From NCBI RefSeq assembly GCF_014643255.1, contig NZ_BMJI01000001.1, positions 62,001-126,000 on the forward strand: DNA of 64,000 bases, read 5' to 3'. The notes under the pieces are model-generated. The model worked only from the letters and a program-made list of their open reading frames with translations, had not been told where the DNA came from and searched no databases. The translations under genes and the position numbers were made by a program. Shown one piece after another: positions 20,071 to 30,205 of this stretch. Position 1 is the first letter of the stretch. The number at the start of each line of letters is the position of its first letter. The DNA comes from Tersicoccus solisilvae. Lineage in GTDB: Bacteria > Actinomycetota > Actinomycetes > Actinomycetales > Micrococcaceae.

Positions 20071-20133
20071 GTCAGCGGGTCTCGCCCGAAGGACGGGCTC
20101 TTCGAGCAGCGTGTTCGGGCACAACCCGCTGAC
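20071..20133. terminator. Inverted repeats between convergent operons
   Basis: GTCAGCGGGT at 20071-20080 and ACCCGCTGAC at 20124-20133 enclose a smaller hairpin (GCCCG at 20084-20088, CGGGC at 20094-20098). The structure fills the gap between the convergent membrane-protein and amidohydrolase genes and probably ends transcription from both sides. Confidence 0.6.
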
Positions 20134-20152
20134 TCACGCGTGCGCTGAGGCC

Positions 20153-21400
20153 TCAGCGGGTGCCGGCGGCGATCCGGTCGATGGCCAACCGTGCGTAGAG
20201 CGCCGCCCCGTCGGCGAGCACGGCGTCGTCGAAGGTGGCCCGTGGCGAGTGGTTGAACGCGGCCGTCTCGTGATCGACGCCCTCGGGCACCGCCGAGAGG
20301 AACAGGAACGCCCCGGGGACCGCGGCGAGGACACGAGAGAAGTCCTCGGAGCCGGCGAGCGGGTGCGGCATGGCGGCATAGCGGCGGTCGCCGAGCAGTT
20401 CCGTGACGACGCCGCGCGCGAAGTCGGCCTCGGCGGGGTCGTTGACCGTCACCGGGTACTCGTCGTGGTACTCGACGGTCGCGGACAGTCCGTGCGCCTC
20501 GGCGATGCCGCGCACGAGGCGCGGCACGATCTCGGCGAGCCGGGCTCGGGCGTCGTCGGAGAAGGACCGCAGCGTCGCCTCGATCCGCGCGTCGTCCGGG
20601 ATGATGTTCCGCTTCGTGCCGGCGTGCAGCGAGCCGACGGTGATCACCACGGGGTCGAACACGTCGAACCGGCGCGTCACCAGGGTCTGCAGTGCGGTGA
20701 CGATCTCCGCGGCCGCCGTCACGGGATCCTTCGCCTTGAACGGCATCGAGCCGTGGCCACCGACGCCGTGCACGGTGACGTCCAGCCCGGCGGACCCGCT
20801 CATCATGGTGCCGGGCCGGGAGAACACGACGCCGGTCGGGGCGAGTGCGCTGGCCACGTGCATCCCGAACGCGGCATCGGGCCGGCGGCCGGCGGCGTCG
20901 AGCACGCCCTCGCGCAGCATCACGCCGGCCCCGTCGAACCCCTCCTCCCCCGGCTGGAACATGAGCACGACGTCGCCGGCGAGGCGGTCGCGGCGGGCGG
21001 CGAGCAGGGTCGCGGCGCCGGCGAGCATCGCGGTGTGCAGGTCGTGGCCGCAGGCGTGCATCACGCCTGCGGCCGCGGAGGTGAAGGGCTGGCCGGTCTC
21101 CTCCTGCACGGGCAGGGCGTCCATGTCGCCGCGCAACAGCACCACCGGCCGGTTCGACGAGCCGGCGTCGGCGGAGCCCTGACCGCGCAGCACCGCCGTG
21201 ACCGAGGTGGTGTCGGTGCCGGTGCTGACCTCGTAGCCCAGACCGTCCAGCCAGCCGAGCACCTTCTCCTGCGTGCGTGGCAGCTCCAGCCCGACCTCCG
21301 GTTCCCGGTGCAGGCGGTGGCGCAGGTCGGTGATGTCGGGATGCAGCGCCCGTGCGTCGTCGAGCAGGGACGCGGTCAGATCGGCGGAGGAGGGGTTCAT
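20153..21400 (-). CDS. M20-family amidohydrolase (N-acyl-amino-acid / hippurate hydrolase)
   Basis: A 415-residue metallo-amidohydrolase of the M20D/AbgB-like family. The metal-ligand pattern is visible in GDMDALP, HACGHDLHTAML and MFQPGEEGFDGA, and the dimerisation domain follows (VHGVGGHGSMP). It would cleave an N-acyl or N-aryl amide of an amino acid. It ends at the terminator structure and is on the same strand as the nucleoside operon that begins upstream, but the 56-bp gap and different role suggest its own unit or a loosely shared transcript. Confidence 0.87.
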   Translation of the reverse strand: MNPSSADLTASLLDDARALHPDITDLRHRLHREPEVGLELPRTQEKVLGWLDGLGYEVSTGTDTTSVTAVLRGQGSADAGSSNRPVVLLRGDMDALPVQEETGQPFTSAAAGVMHACGHDLHTAMLAGAATLLAARRDRLAGDVVLMFQPGEEGFDGAGVMLREGVLDAAGRRPDAAFGMHVASALAPTGVVFSRPGTMMSGSAGLDVTVHGVGGHGSMPFKAKDPVTAAAEIVTALQTLVTRRFDVFDPVVITVGSLHAGTKRNIIPDDARIEATLRSFSDDARARLAEIVPRLVRGIAEAHGLSATVEYHDEYPVTVNDPAEADFARGVVTELLGDRRYAAMPHPLAGSEDFSRVLAAVPGAFLFLSAVPEGVDHETAAFNHSPRATFDDAVLADGAALYARLAIDRIAAGTR

Positions 21401-21456
21401 GGTGCCCTTTCGGATCCGGGAACGGTCGGTGTCCCGACCCTACTGCGATCCGCGGG

Positions 21457-22440
21457 TCAGACGTCCGGGAGCGTGTCCGCGGCCCACGGGTAGGAGGGCT
21501 GGGCTCCGGCCGCCCGGCAGGCGAACGCCCCGACGCGGGCCGCCACCCGGGCGGCGTCGAGCAGGTCGTCCCCGCGAGCCAGCCCCATGGCCAGGGCGCC
21601 GACGAACGCGTCGCCCGCCCCGGTGGTGTCGACCGCGTCGATCGTCGGTGCCAGCACGGGGACGATGGTGTCCGCCTGGGTCACCAGGGCGCCGGCGCCG
21701 CCGAGCGTCATCACCACGGACCGCACCCCGGTGTCCCGGAGCCGCTGCACGACCTGCGCCGCCTCGAGGTCCCGGTGGCCGCGGTCGCCGGGCGCACCGC
21801 TGGGCGGGTCGAGCTGGTCCAGCAGCTGCACACCCTCGTGCTCGTTGACGACGAGCGGATCGGCCGCGCGCACGATGTCGAGGTCGACGTCCTCAGGCAC
21901 CGGCGCGGTGTTGAAGATCAGCCGGCCGGTGCACAGCCGGGCGGCGCGTTCGATGCCGTCCAGGGGGATCTCGCCCTGAATCACGACGATCGCGGCGGAC
22001 CGGACGACGTCGGCGGCGGCGTCGACCATCGCGGCGTCGACCGCCGCGTTGGCGCCGGGAACGACGACGATGCTGTTCTCCCCGGCGCGGTCGACCTCGA
22101 CGACGGCCAGGCCGGTGGGCCCCTCCACCGCGGCGACCGTGCTCAGGTCGACGCCGGCGTCGTCGAGCAGGGCGAGCGCCTGCTCCGCGAGGCTGTCACG
22201 CCCGACGGCGCCGACGAGGCGGACGGCGGCGCCGAGCCGGGCCGCGGCCACGGCCTGGTTCGCGCCCTTGCCGCCGGAGGAGACGGATCCGCCGGTCCCG
22301 AGGACGGTCTCCCCGGGGTTCGGGTGGCGGTCGACGCGGACGAACAGGTCGGCGTTGATGGAGCCGACCACGGCGATCACGGCGCGATCGTCGGCGGCGG
22401 CATCGGCGGGCGTTCCGGCAGGACTCGGGGTGGCATTCAT
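21457..22440 (-). CDS. rbsK: Ribokinase
   Basis: PfkB-family sugar kinase of 327 residues that phosphorylates D-ribose to ribose 5-phosphate. The N-terminal substrate signature GSINADLFVRVDRHPNPGET with GGKGANQAVAAARLG, and the C-terminal catalytic DTTGAGDAFVG with the anion-hole Gly and base Asp, are all present. The start overlaps the nucleoside hydrolase stop by four bases (ATGA), so ribose released by the hydrolase is passed to a coupled kinase. The N-terminus has a short Ala/Asp-rich leader of about 20 residues. Confidence 0.93.
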   Translation of the reverse strand: MNATPSPAGTPADAAADDRAVIAVVGSINADLFVRVDRHPNPGETVLGTGGSVSSGGKGANQAVAAARLGAAVRLVGAVGRDSLAEQALALLDDAGVDLSTVAAVEGPTGLAVVEVDRAGENSIVVVPGANAAVDAAMVDAAADVVRSAAIVVIQGEIPLDGIERAARLCTGRLIFNTAPVPEDVDLDIVRAADPLVVNEHEGVQLLDQLDPPSGAPGDRGHRDLEAAQVVQRLRDTGVRSVVMTLGGAGALVTQADTIVPVLAPTIDAVDTTGAGDAFVGALAMGLARGDDLLDAARVAARVGAFACRAAGAQPSYPWAADTLPDV

Positions 22441-23411
22441 CGGGTTGCTCCCAGGGTGGAGGGGGTGGGGGTCGGCCGGGAGACGGCCGCGATGGCGTCG
22501 ACGACCAGGGTCCAGAACCGCTCCCGGTCCAGGTCCACGGCCACCTGCGTGGTGCAGTCGGCCGGCGCGGGGGCACGGAAGTCGGCCACGGTCATGCCCA
22601 CGGTGAGTTCACCGCGCAGCTCGACGTCCAGCGGCACCTTCCGGGTCGTCATCACGTCGGGGTCGATGAGGTAGGCGACGGTGCACGGGTCGTGCACGGG
22701 CGGGTCGTCGAAGCCCTGGTTGTCGCGGTAGGCCTGCCGGAAGAACGCCATCAGGCCGAGCACCACGTCGGCGCAGTCCGAACCGATCGCGCGGATCCGC
22801 TCCTCGACGTCGGCGGTGACGAGCGCCTGGTGGGTCAGGTCGAGGCCGACCATCGTGAGCGGCCACGGCTCGTTGACCACGATGTGGGCGGCCTCGGGGT
22901 CGACGATGATGTTGAACTCGGCGACGGCGCTCCAGTTCCCGGTGTGGTACCCGCCGCCCATCAGCACGACCTCCTGGACCCGCTCGGCGATGCGGGGCTC
23001 CTTCCGCACCGCCATCGCGATGTTGGTCAGGGGCCCCGTGGGGACGAGCGTGACCGTGCCGGGATCGCGGGACATCACGGTCTCGATGATGAAGTCGACC
23101 GCGTGCTGCTCCTGCACGGCGACGGTCGGCACGGGCAGCTCGACGCCGTCGAGCCCGGACTCCCCGTGGATGCCCGGGGCGACCTCGAGCGCCCGGACCA
23201 GGGGGCGCACGCAACCGGCGTACACCGGCACGTCCTCGCGTCCGCAGACGGCCAACATGCTCTGGGCGTTGCGGGTGACCTTCGCGAGGGTCTGGTTGCC
23301 GCCGATGGTGGTGATGCCGAGCAGGTCGATGCGCGGGTCACCGAGCGCGAGGATCATGGCCACGGCGTCGTCGTGCCCGGGGTCGCAGTCCAGGATGATC
23401 GTGCGGGCCAT
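22437..23411 (-). CDS. Ribonucleoside hydrolase (inosine-uridine preferring type)
   Basis: A 324-residue enzyme that splits a ribonucleoside into base and ribose. The calcium-binding motif ILDCDPGHDDAVA at the N-terminus and the PTGPLTNIA and MGGGYHTGN blocks are diagnostic of the IUNH family. The gene set transporter-hydrolase-ribokinase matches the function of the uriT-uriH-rbsK1 genes of Corynebacterium glutamicum, though in a different order and without a LacI-type UriR gene here. Uridine is therefore the likeliest substrate. Confidence 0.92.
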   Translation of the reverse strand: MARTIILDCDPGHDDAVAMILALGDPRIDLLGITTIGGNQTLAKVTRNAQSMLAVCGREDVPVYAGCVRPLVRALEVAPGIHGESGLDGVELPVPTVAVQEQHAVDFIIETVMSRDPGTVTLVPTGPLTNIAMAVRKEPRIAERVQEVVLMGGGYHTGNWSAVAEFNIIVDPEAAHIVVNEPWPLTMVGLDLTHQALVTADVEERIRAIGSDCADVVLGLMAFFRQAYRDNQGFDDPPVHDPCTVAYLIDPDVMTTRKVPLDVELRGELTVGMTVADFRAPAPADCTTQVAVDLDRERFWTLVVDAIAAVSRPTPTPSTLGATR

Positions 23412-23442
23412 ACGGCGTGTCCTCTCGTCGCGGGTGAACGGC

Positions 23443-24888
23443 TCAGTGGGCAGTGGGACCGGCGCCCTCGATCCGCGCAGCGACGGCGGACGGGTCCGGG
23501 CGGGGGATGAGGACGGAGACGGCCAGGGCGAGCAGGACCAGGATCCCGCCGGTCACGATACCGGCGGTGTAGCCGGCCCCGGCCCCCGAACCGGTGGCCA
23601 CGAGGGTGTCGACGGCGAACAGGACGGCGAAGCTGATGCCCGCGCCGAGGTTGAAGGCACCGGCGTTCAGACCGGGCAGGTACCCGGGGTTGTCCTCCGG
23701 GCTGAGGACGATGCCCAGGCCGTTGAGCATGATGTTCGACACACCGGCATAGGTGATGCCGATGAAGATCGAGACGAACAGCAGCAGGCCGGGCGACGGG
23801 GCCGCGGCCGTGACGACGGCGACGCCCACCCCGACGACGGTGCCGATCAGCCCGATCTGCAGCACCCGCTTGTAGCCGAAGGAGCCGGCCAGGCGGCCGG
23901 CGACCGGCCCGATGACGAGCCCGGCGAGGGCATACGGCGTCAGGGTCACCCAGGAGACCACGTCGGCGGGGATGCCGGGGCCGGCCGAGGGATCCTGTGC
24001 GAGGTTGGGGATCAGCCCGTTCATGATGGCGAAGACCCCGGTCATCGTGAGCAGGGTGGTCGAGAGCAGGGCCCACGTGCGGCGCTGCTTCAGGTACCGG
24101 GTGCTGACCAGGGGGTGCTCCGCCCGATCCTCGATGCGCCAGAACACGGCGAACGCGGCGGCCGCGACGAGGAGCAGCACGATCACGAGGAGCCAGTTCG
24201 CCGTCGCGAGGTCCCCCGCCTGGTTGAACGCGACCAGGGCGCACCCGATCGCGACGACGAGCGGCGCCACGCCCTTCCAGTCCATCGGCGGGGTCTCGAC
24301 GGCGGTGGACTCGACGGTCGCGCCGCGGACGGCGACGACCGCGATCGCGCAGATCACCGCCATCACCCAGAAGATCGACCGGAACCCGAAGGTGCCCGCG
24401 AGCCAGCCGCCGGCGAGGGCGTCCACCCCGGCGATGCCGCCGTTGACGGCCGTCAGGACGCCGAGCAGGGTGGCGTAGCGCTTCTGATCCGGTACCTGCA
24501 CGCGCAGCATGATGAGGCAGATCGGCACCACCGGCCCCGCCACGCCCTGGATGATGCGGCCGACGAAGAGGACGCCGACGCTGGGCGCCAGGGCGGAGAC
24601 CACGCAGCCGATGCCTGTGACCAGCAGCATGAGGGACAGCACCCGGCGGCGGCCGATCAGGTCGCCCCAGCGGGGCAGGAAGAGGGAGAAGAGGGCCGCG
24701 GCGGTGAAGAACGCCGTCTGGCTCAGCCCGATCTGCGCCGTGGTGGCGTCGAGCTCCCGTTCCATGGTCGCGAGGGCGGGTGAGAGCATCGACGCGTTGA
24801 GCTGGAAGGCGAAGACGGCGACGAGGAGGGCGACGACGAGCCCGGTGACGTTGGTGCGCTCGACGGCGGTGGTCGACGGGTCGGACAT
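23443..24888 (-). CDS. MFS transporter, probable ribonucleoside importer
   Basis: A 481-residue major facilitator protein with about 14 membrane segments. The loop-2 motif (FLPRWGDLIGRRRVLS) is clear. It is the first gene of the nucleoside operon, with GGGAGG upstream of ATG 24888 and a 31-bp gap to the nucleoside hydrolase. Its position suggests uptake of uridine or another ribonucleoside, like UriT, although the fold resembles drug exporters of the DHA2 group and export of a nucleoside analogue cannot be excluded. Confidence 0.82.
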   Translation of the reverse strand: MSDPSTTAVERTNVTGLVVALLVAVFAFQLNASMLSPALATMERELDATTAQIGLSQTAFFTAAALFSLFLPRWGDLIGRRRVLSLMLLVTGIGCVVSALAPSVGVLFVGRIIQGVAGPVVPICLIMLRVQVPDQKRYATLLGVLTAVNGGIAGVDALAGGWLAGTFGFRSIFWVMAVICAIAVVAVRGATVESTAVETPPMDWKGVAPLVVAIGCALVAFNQAGDLATANWLLVIVLLLVAAAAFAVFWRIEDRAEHPLVSTRYLKQRRTWALLSTTLLTMTGVFAIMNGLIPNLAQDPSAGPGIPADVVSWVTLTPYALAGLVIGPVAGRLAGSFGYKRVLQIGLIGTVVGVGVAVVTAAAPSPGLLLFVSIFIGITYAGVSNIMLNGLGIVLSPEDNPGYLPGLNAGAFNLGAGISFAVLFAVDTLVATGSGAGAGYTAGIVTGGILVLLALAVSVLIPRPDPSAVAARIEGAGPTAH

Positions 24889-25007
24889 ACTGCACCTCCC
24901 GGGGTCGTCCCGCGGAACCAGCCTACGTCCGGGCACCGACAACGGCGACGGATGGGTCGGGCGGCGCCCTCGAGTCGCCGGCCGGCGAGCACGTCGCGGG
25001 CCCGGAT

Positions 25008-25190
25008 CACGCCGAGTGGACGGACGACGTCACCATCCGACCCGCACCACCACATCACCCGCCCACTCGACGACCCCACCACGCCGAGTGGACGGACGAC
25101 GTCACCACCCGACCCGCACCACCACATCACCCACCCGCACCACCACATCACCCGCCCACTCGACGACCCCACCACGCCGAGTGACCGGCA
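25008..25190. repeat. Two tandem units (72 and 93 bp) in a 307-bp intergenic region
   Basis: The stretch 24889-25195 carries no gene. From 25008 a 72-bp unit starting CACGCCGAGTGGACGG repeats at 25080, and a third, partial unit begins at 25173. The second copy holds an internal duplication of the block CCCGCACCACCACATCACC, making it 93 bp. Each unit also contains CGAGTGG and CCACTCG, so single units can fold. The copies differ at few bases, which points to recent duplication. It may be a transcription-stop array after the nuclease gene or a variable tandem repeat. Confidence 0.8.
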
Positions 25191-25195
25191 GCGCC

Positions 25196-26332
25196 TCACT
25201 CGCAGGCGATGCCGTCGTCGTCGCCGTCCATGGCGGACCGGTAGCCCGGCTCGCCCCGGTGCAGCGGCGCGACCCCGGCGGCGCGGGCGGCCGAGCAGTT
25301 GGGGTAGTACACCGAGCCCGGGTCCGCCGGTGCGGGTGGAGGTGCAGTTGCCGGTGCCGGGGCCGGGGCGGACGGCGCCGCCGTCGCCCGCGCCGCCGTC
25401 GGCTGGTCGGGGCACGCCGCGAGCACGCGGGCCACGGCGTCTCGTTCGGCGGCCGTGATCCAGAGCCGATAGACGGACTTGACCGTGATCTGCCGGGCCA
25501 CGTAGGCGCACCGGTAGCCCCTGGCGGCCGGCAGCCAGGTCGCCGCGTCGCCGTCGCCCTTCTGCGTGTTGGCGGCGCGGGTGGTGGCCTGCAGGTTGAG
25601 CGGGTCGTTGGCGAACTCGAGCCGCCGTGCGTCGGTGAGCTGCTGCCCACCCTTCTGCCAGGCGTCTGAGAGCGCCACGACGTGGTCGATCTGGACGAGC
25701 TCGCTCGTGCCCTGCCCGCGGACGAAGCCGACGGTGGCACCGGTGTAGGGGTCGGCGAGCGTGCCGGAGGACACGCGGCATCGGCCCGCATTCGCGTAGG
25801 CCACGCCGGTCAGCTGCGCGGCGAGGATGTCGTTGCGGGTGTCACAGCCGTTGCGGTCGGTATCGGACCAGGCCGGACCGAACCGGTCCCGGCGGTATCC
25901 CGTCTTCGGAGCGCGGCCCTTGACCGGCAGGGTGGCGAGCAGCGCGCGGGCGGAACCGGCCGCGGGCTTCGCCGTCGTCGGGGCGGCGGATGGGGCGGGC
26001 GTCGCGGGTGGGGGGACCACGGGCGCCGTGGACGGGCGGGGCGTCACCGGCGTCGCGGTGCCGCCGAGCGTCGCCGTGCCGTGACCGGCCGGGGCACTGG
26101 ACGACCGGGCGGCGGACGACGCCGACGTGGACGTGGTGTCGAGCGGGGCGAGTCCCGGCGACGCGCCATCGGCGCACCCGGCGACGGCACCCGCCAGCAG
26201 GAGCGTGACGACGACGCCGAAGGGACGGATCCTGACCGGGCGGGGTCGCGGCGGCCCCGACGACGGCGACAGCGCCACGGTCGCTGAGCCGACGCCACGG
26301 CGGGCGCGGCCGAGCCCGGACGGGACGTGCAT
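25196..26332 (-). CDS. Exported lipoprotein with HNH (DUF1524-type) nuclease and excalibur domains
   Basis: A 378-residue predicted surface lipoprotein. A basic N-terminus leads to the hydrophobic stretch FGVVVTLLLAGAVAGC, with a lipobox ending at Cys. A Thr/Ala/Pro-rich spacer follows, then the nuclease core (QIDHVVALSDAWQKGG, then FANDPLNLQATTRAANTQKG) of the DUF1524/HNH family, and a C-terminal excalibur calcium-binding motif (DGDDDGIAC) after a Cys-Ser-Ala-Ala-Arg-Ala segment. Proteins of this type are secreted DNases that may feed on extracellular DNA. The start at 26332 was chosen to give a normal signal peptide region. Confidence 0.82.
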   Translation of the reverse strand: MHVPSGLGRARRGVGSATVALSPSSGPPRPRPVRIRPFGVVVTLLLAGAVAGCADGASPGLAPLDTTSTSASSAARSSSAPAGHGTATLGGTATPVTPRPSTAPVVPPPATPAPSAAPTTAKPAAGSARALLATLPVKGRAPKTGYRRDRFGPAWSDTDRNGCDTRNDILAAQLTGVAYANAGRCRVSSGTLADPYTGATVGFVRGQGTSELVQIDHVVALSDAWQKGGQQLTDARRLEFANDPLNLQATTRAANTQKGDGDAATWLPAARGYRCAYVARQITVKSVYRLWITAAERDAVARVLAACPDQPTAARATAAPSAPAPAPATAPPPAPADPGSVYYPNCSAARAAGVAPLHRGEPGYRSAMDGDDDGIACE

Positions 26333-26450
26333 GACGAGGACCCCCAGCGGTGGAAAGAGACGTGCCGATCCTACGGCTGACGTGGGCGGTGGCCGGACGG
26401 GCCGCGCCGGTTCGGCCGCGGGCCGATGATCCCGGCGGTACGCTGCCGCC

Positions 26451-27197
26451 ATGGTCTGGCTGCATTGTTTCCTCGACGTCCCCGCGGACCGGCTCGACGC
26501 CGCAGGCGCCTTCTGGGCGGCCGCGCTCGGCTGGCCCCTGGGTGAGCCGTGGCCGGGGCATCCCGAGTTCCGCAGCCTCGTCCCGGCGGCCGGCGACGCC
26601 TACGTGCACGTGCAGCGGATCGACGAGGGCGGCCCGCGCGTGCACCTGGACATCGAGTCGCCCGAGGTGTCCGCGGACGTGGCTCGGCTCGTCGACCTCG
26701 GGGCCACCCGCGGCCGCACGGATCCCGCCGGCGACTGGCAGGTGATGGCCTCCCCCGGCGGCCTGCCCTTCTGCGTGGTGCCGGGGACGGACGCCCGTCG
26801 CCGGCCCGACGGCGTCGATGTCGGCGACGGCGTGCGGGACCGCCTCGTGCAGCTGTGCATCGACGCGCCCCGTGACGCGGCGGACGCGGAGGTCGCGTTC
26901 TGGCGGGCCGCGATCCCCGGCCGCTGGGCCGCGTCGACCGGCGAGGGCCTGATCGGCAAGCTGCACCCCGGTGTCGGCTCGACACTCAAGCTGCTGTTCC
27001 AGCGGCTGGGCGAGGAGACCGGCCCGGTGCGCGCGCACCTGGACGTCGGCACCACCGACGTCGAACGCGACGCGTCCCGGCTGGAGCGGCTCGGGGCGGT
27101 GCGCGTGCGGGACGACGACGGGTGGGTGACCCTGCGCGACCCGGCGGGGCTGGCGTTCTGCACGACCGGTAACGACCCCGACGAGGAGCCGGTCTGA
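26451..27197 (+). CDS. VOC-superfamily protein, two glyoxalase-like domains
   Basis: A 248-residue soluble protein with two similar VOC modules. The first is residues 1 to about 115, starting WLHCFLDVPADRLDAAGAFWAAALGWPLGE. The second begins near residue 130 (LVQLCIDAPRDAADAEVAFWRAAIPGRW). This is the actinobacterial DUF4062-free glyoxalase-like group with no assigned substrate. Its stop TGA overlaps the ATG of the MgtC gene by one base (TGATG), so the pair is co-translated. Confidence 0.8.
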   Translation: MVWLHCFLDVPADRLDAAGAFWAAALGWPLGEPWPGHPEFRSLVPAAGDAYVHVQRIDEGGPRVHLDIESPEVSADVARLVDLGATRGRTDPAGDWQVMASPGGLPFCVVPGTDARRRPDGVDVGDGVRDRLVQLCIDAPRDAADAEVAFWRAAIPGRWAASTGEGLIGKLHPGVGSTLKLLFQRLGEETGPVRAHLDVGTTDVERDASRLERLGAVRVRDDDGWVTLRDPAGLAFCTTGNDPDEEPV

Positions 27198-27937
27198 TGC
27201 AGGGCCCCATCGGTCTGATCACCGGCACCAGCCTGCTGGAGGTGGAGCTGATGCTCGCCACCTTCGTGCTGACCTCGCTCATCGGGATCGAGCGCCAGGT
27301 GCACCAGAAGGCCGCCGGCTACCGCACGCACGTGCTCGTCGGGCTCGGGTCCTGCGCCTTCACGCTCGTCTCCGGCTGGGGGTTCACCGCCGTCCTGGGC
27401 AGCGACGTCAACCTGGACCCCTCGCGCATCGCCGCCCAGATCGTCAGCGGCATCGGCTTCCTCGGGGCGGGCGTCATCTTCAAGGGCCGCAACGTGGTGC
27501 GCGGTCTGACGACGGCGGCGTCGATCTGGGTCGCGGCGGCCGTCGGCATGGCCTGCGGCGCCGGGATGCTCTCGCTCGCGGCCCTGCTCACCCTGCTGCA
27601 CCTGGCCACGCTGTTCGTCGTCGCGCCGCTGGTCCGGCTCCTGCCGACCGAGGACCGGCGGCGGGTCCTGAGCATCACCTACGTGGACGGTCAGGGCGTG
27701 CTGCGCGGCATCCTCGGACTGGCCACCGACCTGGGCTTCGCCTCCTCGATCCAGCGCAGCGCCCGCAGCAACGCCGGCGACCGGTCGCTGATCTCCATGG
27801 ACATCCGCTTCATCGGGCGGGCCCCGGTACCCGTCCTCGTCCCCCCGCTGCTGGAGCTGGCCGGCGTCGAACGCGTCCGCGTGAAGGGCACCACGAGCGA
27901 GGAGACGGACGAGGACGAGGACGACGGCGACGCCTGA
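27197..27937 (+). CDS. mgtC: MgtC/SapB-family membrane protein
   Basis: A 246-residue membrane protein with four to five helices in the N-terminal half, including the family block LTSLIGIERQVHQKAAGYRTHVLVGLGSC and GIGFLGAGVIFKGR...VRGLTTAASIWVAAAVG. A soluble C-terminal domain of about 90 residues follows and ends in an acidic tail (EETDEDEDDGD). MgtC proteins help cells grow at low magnesium or within macrophages and modulate the F-ATPase in enteric bacteria; the role here is open. It is coupled to the upstream VOC gene. Confidence 0.88.
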   Translation: MQGPIGLITGTSLLEVELMLATFVLTSLIGIERQVHQKAAGYRTHVLVGLGSCAFTLVSGWGFTAVLGSDVNLDPSRIAAQIVSGIGFLGAGVIFKGRNVVRGLTTAASIWVAAAVGMACGAGMLSLAALLTLLHLATLFVVAPLVRLLPTEDRRRVLSITYVDGQGVLRGILGLATDLGFASSIQRSARSNAGDRSLISMDIRFIGRAPVPVLVPPLLELAGVERVRVKGTTSEETDEDEDDGDA

Positions 27938-27959
27938 ACCCGCCCCGCCGGGACGTCGG

Positions 27960-29461
<1,502 letters not shown>

Positions 29462-29465
<4 letters not shown>

Positions 29466-30205
29466 CGCAGCACTCCGGTCTTCAGCAGCGCCCGGGAGCG
29501 CTCCAGGTCGGCCTCGGCCATCCGGCGGGCGGCGTCGGTGATGAGCTCGGGCATGATCTCCTCGGCGAGCCGGTCCGTGTACCGGGCCGGGTCGAGGGAG
29601 AACCACCCGGACGCCAGCGCGATGCCGGCGTGGTCGAAGCGCCACAGCCGATCCGCGTCCCGCACCAGGGCGTCCTCCAGCGAGTAGGCGACGGGCCGCG
29701 TGTCGTGCCCGTCGATGATGGCGGTCACCCGTTCGACGAAGGCGGCGTCGTGGCCGAGGCCCGGCAGCACCTCGCGGGCCACCTCGCAGCCCTGCCGCTC
29801 GTGCTCGTAGCGGATCCCCGCGCGCCGCCAGTCCCCGGTGAACCCCTCGCTGAGGATGCGGGACTCGTCGACGCGGGCCCACCCGACGTCGTGCAGGAGG
29901 ATCGTGACGCGCACGAGCTCGCGGTCCGCGGCCGGGTAGGCGTCGCACAGCCGCTCGGCGAAGGCCAGCGAGATCGGCAGGTGGACGTCGTTGCTGCGGG
30001 ACCGGGTGAGGGGTTCGACGGCGGCCCACAGGGGGTCGAGGTCCTCGCCGGCGGCGGGGGTGAGTGTGATCGGCGACGTGTCAACGGGCCCCGCGGCCGG
30101 GATGGGCCGGACCGGGTGATCCCGGTCGAAGGCCGCGGCGCGGGCGTCGGGGGCCGTGGAGGCGTCCGCCGTGGTGGTGGCGGTGGCCGTGGTCGGGTCG
30201 GTCAT
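29462..30205 (-). CDS. creD: HD-domain phosphohydrolase, CreD-like (aryl phosphate removal)
   Basis: A 247-residue HD-superfamily metal hydrolase. After a disordered leader of about 50 residues come the motifs RSNDVHLP (His about 75), ILLHDVGW (His105-Asp106), IDGHD and SLEDALVRDADRLWRF. In the known 4-cresol system CreD removes the phosphate from 4-hydroxybenzyl-phosphate-type products after P450 oxidation. Both ends overlap neighbours by four bases (ATGA), so creE-creD-creC are tightly coupled. A second paralogue of the same family is encoded at 38108-38788 next to the regulator. Confidence 0.8.

Noticed and set aside
25008-25190. CRISPR array
   Set aside because: The units are contiguous, 72 and 93 bp, with no unique spacers between short repeats and no cas genes nearby.
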